Assembly (NCBI GenBank): GCA_013375355.1
Contig: JABXJV010000167.1
Span: forward strand, 1-7,105
Source: Candidatus Helarchaeota archaeon
GTDB taxonomy: Archaea; Asgardarchaeota; Lokiarchaeia; Helarchaeales; JABXJV01
DNA: 7,105 bases
Direction of reading: 5' to 3'
Positions 1 through 4,428 of the stretch are shown here, piece by piece. Position 1 is the first letter of the stretch. Each line of letters begins with the position of its first letter. Position numbers and translations under genes: made by a program. The notes under the pieces are model-generated. The model had not been told where the DNA came from and did no database searches. It was given only the letters and a program-made list of their open reading frames with translations.

Positions 1-543
1 AAAGACAAGGAATTTAATAAAAATAAATTTTACAATCGTGATTTATGGTGGAATCCGATTTTAAAGGAGTTTAATGTGAAACAAGAATTAAAACAAGATG
101 AACTTAAAAGAATAACAGAGATCTATTGGAATACCGTTATTGAAAACACAGAACCTTATCCGGATACTTTTGAAATTTTAGATTATTTAAAGGATAAATA
201 TAAACTCGCACTAATATCAGATACTGATGGATTGAAAGGAATGAAAAATTTAAGGATTCAAAAAAGTAATATTGCACAATATTTCGATTATATAATTGTT
301 CCAGGTGATGATACAAAGTCAGTTAAACCGAATCCTGAACCATTTTTACAGATTGCCAAAATGGCTAAAGTTAAACCCTCAAAAAAAGAATGTATAATGG
401 TTGGTGATAAACCCTTTACTGACATTAAGGGAGCTAAAAACGCTGGATTTACAACAGTTTTAATTCTTCGAACAGATTGGAAAGTAGACCCAGTTCCGGA
501 TCATCTCATTAAAGAATTACTAGAATTAAAGAAAATTCTTTAA
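1..543 (+). CDS. HAD-superfamily hydrolase, C-terminal part (5' truncated by window edge)
   Basis: The frame is open from base 1 to a TAA at 541-543, giving 180 visible residues. Three of the four HAD motifs are present: motif II serine in LISDTDG (visible residue 73), motif III lysine in SVKPNPEPF (Lys109), and motif IV GD-x4-D in GDKPFTDIKGAKNAG (Asp136 and Asp141). Motif I, with the nucleophile DxD, must lie upstream of the window, and the first 50 or so residues look like the end of the helical cap. This fits subfamily I HAD phosphatases such as phosphoglycolate phosphatase-like enzymes, which hydrolyse small phosphate esters through an aspartyl-phosphate in the cytoplasm; the substrate cannot be told. 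A GTG at 76 preceded by AAAGGAG could pass for a start, but the upstream codons are open and read as cap sequence, so I treat the gene as entering from the left. It is convergent with the leftward genes at 752-1695. Confidence 0.88.
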   Translation, partial: KDKEFNKNKFYNRDLWWNPILKEFNVKQELKQDELKRITEIYWNTVIENTEPYPDTFEILDYLKDKYKLALISDTDGLKGMKNLRIQKSNIAQYFDYIIVPGDDTKSVKPNPEPFLQIAKMAKVKPSKKECIMVGDKPFTDIKGAKNAGFTTVLILRTDWKVDPVPDHLIKELLELKKIL

Positions 544-645
544 TTTGAAGATTAAATCTATCAAATCTAAAAAGAATCTTATTTCTTTTCTTTCAAGCGT
601 AGATAGATTCATACCATAAGTCACATTTCCAAGAGATGCTATCAT
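526..645 (-). CDS. Candidate 39-residue small protein, unknown
   Basis: The frame starts with ATG at 645-643 and ends with TAA at 528-526, overlapping the last 18 bases of the HAD gene in antisense. The start has AAGGTGAT (659-652) six bases upstream, a good match to the archaeal anti-Shine-Dalgarno end, and an in-frame TGA lies further upstream, so the start is fixed. The product begins MIASLGNVTYGM and ends in an amphipathic stretch, ERKEIRFFLDLIDLIFKLK, that could form a helix. I recognise no family. It could be a third cistron of the padR-hsp20 transcript, 106 bases after hsp20, an independent small protein, or a chance frame in the terminator region. The ribosome binding site is the main support. 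Confidence 0.35.
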   Translation of the reverse strand: MIASLGNVTYGMNLSTLERKEIRFFLDLIDLIFKLKNFL

Positions 646-671
646 TTTTTTATCACCTTCTTTTTTTTTTA
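645..671 (+). terminator. T-rich terminator tract after the HAD gene
   Basis: Seven T (645-651) and ten T (661-670) stand on the + strand about 100 bases after the HAD stop. Oligo-T tracts without an obvious hairpin are the usual archaeal termination signal. The same bases, read on the - strand, hold the ribosome binding site of the small frame at 526-645, so the two interpretations share sequence. Confidence 0.5.
652..659 (-). promoter_or_regulatory. Ribosome binding site of the 39-codon frame
   Basis: On the - strand the bases read AAGGTGAT, followed by six A and ATG. This matches the AGGAGGTGAT complement of the 16S rRNA 3' end over most of its length. It is what makes the small frame more than a random open frame. 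Confidence 0.4.
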
Positions 672-709
672 ATTCATAAAAATTTCATAATATTATACTA
701 ATTTCTTTC

Positions 710-715
710 AAAAAA
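710..715 (-). terminator. Possible oligo-T terminator after hsp20
   Basis: A run of six A on the + strand is TTTTTT in the hsp20 transcript, 36 bases after the stop. It is a short, unremarkable archaeal-style terminator and may be leaky, which would let transcription reach the small frame at 645-526. Confidence 0.25.
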
Positions 716-751
716 GATGAAAATTTCAGATATTAATGAAAAATTTTTCCA

Positions 752-1150
752 TTATTCTATATCAACCGTACGATCAGGTTCTTTTTTTGGTAAATGAATA
801 GTCAGTATCCCTAATTTCAACGTTGCATAAACTTTCTCGGCTACTACATTCGGTGGAAGTGGATAAAAGTGTGGTTCACCATCAATTTCAACCGTTAACG
901 TGTCTGCACTGGCTTTAGCACTAATTTTATCTTTTTCAATACCTGGGACTTCAATTTGAAGTACATATTCATCTTCTTTATCTTCATAATTATAAAAACC
1001 CATTCTTAAACGTCTTAAGATGCGGCCAATGGGAGATTTAAAACCAAACAAGGACCCGAATAAATTAAATTTTGGAGAATGATGCGCCCCTGGATGATGA
1101 GATCCCATTGAATCATCCCATTTTTTAAACCATTTTCTAAATTCGCTCAT
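752..1150 (-). CDS. Small heat-shock protein, Hsp20/alpha-crystallin family, compact type
   Basis: A 132-residue ATP-independent holdase that would bind unfolding cytosolic proteins. Residues 1-50 are a variable N-terminal arm with a His/Gly/Pro segment (16-26) and a basic helix (43-49). The alpha-crystallin domain runs from about 53 to 124: VPGIEKDKI (68-76), TLTVEI (84-89), LPPNV (98-102) and the signature GILTIHLPK (114-122). The tail has V129-D-I131, a candidate I/V-x-I/V anchor for oligomer assembly. Only about eight residues separate the LTVEI strand from the LPPNV segment. Typical archaeal and bacterial Hsp20 proteins have roughly 20 more there, including the beta6 loop used for dimer swapping, so this resembles the compact HSP20-like domain found in ArsA proteins. 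The ATG at 1150 is set by AGGAGGTG ten bases upstream. It lies 23 bases after padR on the same strand and is probably co-transcribed with it. Confidence 0.92.
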   Translation of the reverse strand: MSEFRKWFKKWDDSMGSHHPGAHHSPKFNLFGSLFGFKSPIGRILRRLRMGFYNYEDKEDEYVLQIEVPGIEKDKISAKASADTLTVEIDGEPHFYPLPPNVVAEKVYATLKLGILTIHLPKKEPDRTVDIE

Positions 1151-1160
1151 TTCCCTCTTT

Positions 1161-1168
1161 CACCTCCT
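1161..1168 (-). promoter_or_regulatory. Strong ribosome binding site of hsp20
   Basis: The - strand reads AGGAGGTG ten bases before the hsp20 ATG, eight consecutive matches to the anti-Shine-Dalgarno complement. It lies between the padR stop (1174) and hsp20, so hsp20 can be translated strongly from a shared mRNA. padR itself has no comparable site. Confidence 0.75.
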
Positions 1169-1173
1169 TCATA

Positions 1174-1695
1174 CTATTCGATTGGGATATTAACAAATTT
1201 CATATCCTTCTCTATTTCTTTTATTTTATTCTCTTTCTTTTCAATAACGTGTAAAATCTTCGAAAGCTGTTCCTCAAGGTATTTTTTTCGTCTTTCTAAC
1301 CTCTTAATCTCTCTTTTTAGGTGGTATATTCTTCTCATATCAGTATCTTTTCTAGGAAAGTCAAAGGAGAAAAAATTCGAAAATTTATGATGAAATTTTT
1401 CAAATCCATCAATCACATCGTCATCCACAATATTTTCTAACTTTTTTTCTCCTTCTTCAGTTAAACGATATTTTCTTTTATAGTCATCCCCTGATTCCTC
1501 TTGAATCCAATTTCTTTTTAGAAATTTTTTAAGAATAGGATATATTGTTCCTGATTTTGCTTTAAACGAAGTGTCTCCAAACTCCTTTTTTAATTCATTT
1601 ATGATTTCGTTACCATAAAGAGATTTTTCTTTTAAAACTCTAAGCACCAATAATTCAATTGGACTGATTCTATGATGTTTTCCACGATAATACAT
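1174..1695 (-). CDS. PadR-family transcriptional regulator
   Basis: A 173-residue DNA-binding repressor-type protein. Residues 10-90 are a PadR winged helix: ISPIELLVLRVLKEKSLYG (10-28, helices 1-2), SGTIYPILKKFLKRNWI (48-64, recognition helix and the G-T-x-Y-P signature), and the wing with KYRLTEEG (75-82). Residues about 117-166 form a highly charged coiled coil (LKREIKRLERRKKYLEEQL and onward), as expected for the PadR C-terminal dimerisation arm. The stop is 23 bases before hsp20, giving a two-gene operon in which the regulator comes first. The twin palindromes at 1718-1754 sit in its own promoter, which suggests autorepression and control of hsp20, released by an unknown signal, perhaps heat or envelope stress. 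The ATG at 1695 has no clear Shine-Dalgarno motif; the start is chosen because residues 10 onward hold the first helix and little is open upstream. Confidence 0.9.
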   Translation of the reverse strand: MYYRGKHHRISPIELLVLRVLKEKSLYGNEIINELKKEFGDTSFKAKSGTIYPILKKFLKRNWIQEESGDDYKRKYRLTEEGEKKLENIVDDDVIDGFEKFHHKFSNFFSFDFPRKDTDMRRIYHLKREIKRLERRKKYLEEQLSKILHVIEKKENKIKEIEKDMKFVNIPIE

Positions 1696-1717
1696 ATATT
1701 CACATTTTTTATTTTTT

Positions 1718-1731
1718 TGTAGATATCTACA
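1718..1731. promoter_or_regulatory. Operator palindrome 1 upstream of padR
   Basis: TGTAGATATCTACA is a perfect 14-bp palindrome with the core GTAGA-N2-TCTAC. It lies 23 bases before the padR start and about 25 bases downstream of the TATA-like box, so it would cover the transcription start. Together with the second copy at 1737-1754 it is the natural candidate for the PadR binding site. Binding is inferred. Confidence 0.6.
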
Positions 1732-1736
1732 TTATT

Positions 1737-1754
1737 ATAGTAGAACTCTACTAT
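1737..1754. promoter_or_regulatory. Operator palindrome 2 upstream of padR
   Basis: ATAGTAGA-AC-TCTACTAT is an inverted repeat with perfect 8-bp arms and a 2-base centre. It shares the core GTAGA-N2-TCTAC with the palindrome at 1718-1731, and the centres are 21 bp apart, two helical turns. Its upstream edge overlaps the TATA-like box, so a bound protein would block TBP. Confidence 0.65.
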
Positions 1755-1759
1755 TTAAA
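1752..1759 (-). promoter_or_regulatory. TATA box of the padR-hsp20 operon
   Basis: The - strand reads TTTAAATA, an exact match to the archaeal TATA consensus TTTAWATA. A start about 25 bases downstream would fall near 1730, giving a leader of about 35 bases before the padR ATG. The bases just upstream (TAAACA) are only a fair BRE. The box overlaps operator 2. Confidence 0.5.
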
Positions 1760-2290
1760 TGTTTAGGTAAAAAAAATGTGAAAAAGTAATGAGATTTATA
1801 AAAAAGTAAGATGGGCTAATTAAAATTAGAGACGTAGTTTGTTTGGTAAAAATCAGAGCAAAAAAGTGTTGTTATCAAAAAAATCCATAAATTGTTATTA
1901 AGATAAGGGATTTAAGCCGGCCTACGACTTTGAAGAAGGGAGGGAGGGGATAATTATAAAGGAGAGGTAAAAAAAGCAGTTTTCAAAGAAGTAAGCCTTT
2001 TGCCATCCCATTACCATTACATATTTATTGGATTTTTATACTTTTTTTAACAACCTCTGTGTATTAATTTTACTTAATATAATTCCTTTGGTATTAATCT
2101 TTTTCCTCACTCTACGGAATAATTAAATTATCCTTTGAGAAATATATAATACCTCGATATAATAAAGATCTCAAAAGTATATATACCTTATGAGTGCAAC
2201 TATACGAAAAACCCTACTTTTTTACATATAATTAGTCAATAAAATGGGTTACGAGCCTTTTTAAATAATATAAAAGTTGTAAGTCAATTC

Positions 2291-2310
2291 AATTTTACTT
2301 AATTTTACTT
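2291..2310. repeat. Tandem pair of AATTTTACTT
   Basis: Two adjacent copies of the 10-base unit AATTTTACTT, with a third isolated copy at 2066-2075. In sequence this AT-rich a short repeat has little weight; no function is proposed. Confidence 0.4.
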
Positions 2311-2326
2311 TTTAACAAAATTTTTT

Positions 2327-2340
2327 TTTAGTTAACTAAA
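2327..2340. repeat. 14-bp perfect palindrome downstream of the Get3 gene
   Basis: TTTAGTTAACTAAA is perfectly self-complementary and lies 77 bases after the Get3 stop. It extends a run of nine T on the + strand (nine A in the Get3 transcript). It could be a protein site or a weak 3' hairpin, but AT-rich palindromes of this size also arise by chance. Confidence 0.4.
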
Positions 2341-2417
2341 TCATATTGACTTTATTATTTTGTTATAAAGGCTTTAAACTAAAATTAACAAAGAATTTTT
2401 TAAATCTATTATTTTTT

Positions 2418-3374
2418 CTAAATTTCAGGCAGAAATATTTTGTATAATTTTCTTAATGAAGGAATCCCATGGATTTGCTCTTTAAAAAACGGAATATTGA
2501 TTGGATTATATTGACCAAATCGTTCTTTAATTATCTTTAACTCCTGATCTTGAATCGTTTTTTTAGCCTTACAAAATTCACAATCAGTACTTATTGGAAA
2601 AATCTTATTTACAAGCATTTGTCCCATTGGAATCTCATGATTGTTTATTTCGTTTATTAGCCTAGCGGTTTCATTAATACTTAGAGTCTCGGGAATGGTT
2701 ACAACATTAAATCGTGTGATTTTCTTATTTGATAACAAATTTTTTGTTCTAATAGCCCAATCTTTTATTTTTTTCATGAATTCTGCGGGATCCTCAAATC
2801 CTTCTTTATCTTCTTTTTTCTTTCTACGAAAAAAGCCTGCAAGTTTCTCAGCAAAAGCGCCAACTTTTTGTCGTAATTGAATAAGTCGCATCGCAGTGCC
2901 CTTCATGAAATCAGGAAAAGATAGAAAACGCAGAGTATGACCTGTTGGGGCAGTATCGATTATAATAAGATCGAAATCTGAATGTAAATTAAAGGTTCTA
3001 TTTAAGTCTATTACACTAAATCCATCAATCATACCTGGAACCAATTCTAAAGAATCTCCCAAAATAAATTTATATTCAGGATATTTATCGAGGTAAGGTT
3101 GATAATCTTTAGCAACTTGAGCGGTTTCGATTTCTTTAACCGAGAGTTTAGAAATTCCGTTTACAGGTACAATTTCTCCACCCGTCAAATCTTGGTCAAA
3201 GACATCACTTAAAGAATGTGCAGGGTCTGAAGAAATTAAAAGAGTTTTAGTTTCATGTTCTGCTGCCCAAAGTGCTGTTGCTGAGGCTAAACTGGTCTTT
3301 CCAACACCACCTTTGCCACCAAATAATAATAAATGGCGACCATTTTCCTCTAAAAATTTTGCAATGGAATTCAT
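2418..3374 (-). CDS. Get3/ArsA-family ATPase (tail-anchored protein targeting type)
   Basis: A cytosolic dimeric ATPase of the SIMIBI class. Numbering from the ATG at 3374 (318 residues): deviant P-loop GGKGGVGKT (19-27), switch I DPAHSLSD (50-57), switch II DTAPTGHTLR (140-149), a helical subdomain of about 150-215 with Met/Leu-rich amphipathic stretches for the client, the A-loop IPETLSINETAR (227-238), the base-binding NK (256-257), and C265-x2-C268, the zinc-binding CxxC that joins the Get3 dimer. It has one ATPase domain, unlike the duplicated arsenite-pump ArsA, and no arsenic-resistance genes are nearby, so Get3-type targeting of tail-anchored or hydrophobic membrane proteins is more likely than arsenite export. 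A TTG at 3386 would add four residues (LDDE), and neither start has a clear ribosome binding site; I prefer the ATG. It follows the methyltransferase gene on the same strand after about 100 bases. Confidence 0.92.
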   Translation of the reverse strand: MNSIAKFLEENGRHLLLFGGKGGVGKTSLASATALWAAEHETKTLLISSDPAHSLSDVFDQDLTGGEIVPVNGISKLSVKEIETAQVAKDYQPYLDKYPEYKFILGDSLELVPGMIDGFSVIDLNRTFNLHSDFDLIIIDTAPTGHTLRFLSFPDFMKGTAMRLIQLRQKVGAFAEKLAGFFRRKKKEDKEGFEDPAEFMKKIKDWAIRTKNLLSNKKITRFNVVTIPETLSINETARLINEINNHEIPMGQMLVNKIFPISTDCEFCKAKKTIQDQELKIIKERFGQYNPINIPFFKEQIHGIPSLRKLYKIFLPEI

Positions 3375-3423
3375 TTCATCATCCAAATATCTTTCAATTA
3401 CTAGATTTTTTAATTTTTATTAG

Positions 3424-3431
3424 ATTTTAAA
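3424..3431 (-). promoter_or_regulatory. Possible TATA box of the Get3 gene
   Basis: The - strand reads TTTAAAAT, six of eight matches to TTTAWATA. A start about 25 bases on (near 3402) would give a leader of some 15-30 bases. It suggests that the gene can be transcribed separately from the methyltransferase, but AT-rich sequence gives many such matches. Confidence 0.3.
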
Positions 3432-3478
3432 TTATTAAAAATAATCATTCAAATGCAACTTCTATTGATATTTTATTT

Positions 3479-4327
3479 CTATGAATCTAAAACAACCATA
3501 GTTGTTCTTTGAATCATATCCTCTCCAAGATGTTGCTGGAGGAATTCAATTCTTTTTTTCATTGAAAGCTCATCTTCAAGATATCTCGTAAATTTTTCAA
3601 TGGTCCATCCCACACTTTTCAAGAATTGGAAGTAGAAATCCATTGAAGACTTAATAAGTTTCAAATAAGTGGATTTATTAAAAGTTTTATCCCATAACTC
3701 TATTAATCTTTCAGTTATCTTCGTTGTCTGTTCGAATATATATTTATACCATTTGGTACTTATTCCACGGTTTGAGAATAAACTCTGAATATAATCTCCT
3801 TCATTTTCTATTGGGCAACCCATTTTCTCTACACCCTTTAAATACTCGTTGTAAAAATAAGAATCTTGCTTATTAATTGGAAATTTTTCGAATTTACTTT
3901 TCTCTATAACTAAGGTTATGAATCTACCTTCTTCCTTCTTAACCCTTATCATTTCATCTAACGCATTTAAAGGATTTTCTAGCCATTCTAATAAACCAAA
4001 GGACGTTATTATATTAAATTCGTTTTTTGGAAATTTAATTTCATAGACGTCAGCATGTAACAAATGTATGTTTTCGGGTTTACCCCAGTGCTTTTGCCCC
4101 CATCTTATTAAATTTTGATCTATATCTATTCCAAATATTTGATTTACATCTTTATATATTTTATTTATTAATCGAGGTACTGTTCCAATCCCACAACCTA
4201 CATCTAATATTTTTTCATTTCCTTTTAAATTAATGATTTTTCTAAAAAAATCCCTAAATTTCCTATCATTAATATAATTCTCCCTTCCTTTTTTCATCAA
4301 ATCAACAAAATTCCAATTTATATTCAC
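3479..4327 (-). CDS. Class I SAM-dependent methyltransferase
   Basis: A 282-residue soluble methyltransferase of the Methyltransf_11/25 type. Residues 1-36 are a helical lid. The Rossmann core follows: motif I ILDVGCGIG (40-48), the acidic ribose-binding end of strand 2 in GIDID (66-70), motif II HADVYEI (91-97), and FNIITSFGLLEWL (104-116, strand 4 with the active-site loop). The last 140 or so residues are mostly helical, with several aromatic residues (a WYKYIF stretch and FYFQFLKSVGW), and probably form the substrate cap; they match no family I know, so the acceptor (small molecule, lipid or protein) is unknown. The start is a GTG at 4327 supported by AAAGAGG seven bases upstream. It is divergent from the large gene at 4429, with 101 bases shared by both promoters, and lies upstream of the Get3 gene. 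Confidence 0.88.
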   Translation of the reverse strand: MNINWNFVDLMKKGRENYINDRKFRDFFRKIINLKGNEKILDVGCGIGTVPRLINKIYKDVNQIFGIDIDQNLIRWGQKHWGKPENIHLLHADVYEIKFPKNEFNIITSFGLLEWLENPLNALDEMIRVKKEEGRFITLVIEKSKFEKFPINKQDSYFYNEYLKGVEKMGCPIENEGDYIQSLFSNRGISTKWYKYIFEQTTKITERLIELWDKTFNKSTYLKLIKSSMDFYFQFLKSVGWTIEKFTRYLEDELSMKKRIEFLQQHLGEDMIQRTTMVVLDS

Positions 4328-4334
4328 TTTAATG

Positions 4335-4341
4335 CCTCTTT
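4335..4341 (-). promoter_or_regulatory. Ribosome binding site supporting the GTG start
   Basis: AAAGAGG stands on the - strand seven bases before the GTG at 4327-4325. With no upstream in-frame ATG in view, it decides the start of the methyltransferase. Confidence 0.5.
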
Positions 4342-4392
4342 ATTAAAATATGCACTCTATGAACTTAAAAAAATTATTAATTTGCAGTTTTA

Positions 4393-4406
4393 ACAAAATT
4401 AAAATA
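4393..4406 (+). promoter_or_regulatory. BRE and TATA box of the large gene, leaderless promoter
   Basis: ACAAAA (4393-4398) fits the BRE consensus RNWAAW and is followed directly by TTAAAATA (4399-4406), seven of eight matches to TTTAWATA. The TATA centre is about 26 bases before the A of the ATG at 4429, exactly where transcription should start, and no Shine-Dalgarno motif precedes the ATG. This points to a leaderless mRNA. Confidence 0.5.
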
Positions 4407-4428
4407 GAATATATTATTTACTTACATT

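Larger units (their letters stand above)
1760..2417. other. Long non-coding gap between padR and the Get3 gene
   Basis: I find no credible gene in these 658 bases on either strand: open frames are at most about 30 codons, lack ribosome binding sites and are low in complexity. No tRNA- or rRNA-like motif is visible. What it holds: a 14-base inverted repeat CTAATT-AA-AATTAG (1816-1829); a G-rich, purine-rich island with GCCGGC (about 1905-1970); TATA-like stretches around 2141-2185, including the palindrome GTATATATAC (2177-2186); a 7-bp inverted repeat TTTGAGA/TCTCAAA (2134-2140 and 2169-2175); three copies of AATTTTACTT (2066, 2291, 2301); and a 14-bp palindrome at 2327-2340. Part is the 3' flank of the Get3 gene. 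An unannotated small RNA is possible. Confidence 0.6.

Noticed and set aside
76..543. HAD gene starting at the GTG at 76 behind AAAGGAG
   Set aside because: The frame is open without a stop back to base 1 and the upstream residues read as the HAD cap; a start here would leave an enzyme without the nucleophile motif. The gene is better read as cut by the window edge.
1922..2017. 31-codon frame on the - strand starting at 2017
   Set aside because: No ribosome binding site, and most of it is the complement of the purine tract, giving Phe/Pro/Ser low-complexity sequence.
2246..2263. Small hairpin GGTT-ACG-AGCC followed by TTTTT, terminator-like
   Set aside because: The stem is four pairs including a G-T pair, and no + strand gene precedes it; too weak to call.
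1760..2417. CRISPR array, IS end or tRNA in the long gap
   Set aside because: No regularly spaced repeats, no terminal inverted repeats or transposase fragment, and no T-arm or acceptor-stem motif could be found; the repeats present are 10 bases or less, or single palindromes.
2641..2880. 79-codon open frame on the + strand
   Set aside because: It lies wholly antisense within the Get3 gene, whose motifs are intact; the product is Phe/Ser-rich shadow sequence.
2418..3374. Arsenite-efflux ArsA
   Set aside because: There is a single ATPase domain with the Get3 CxxC, and no arsB, arsD, arsC or arsR-type gene in view; arsenic resistance is not supported.
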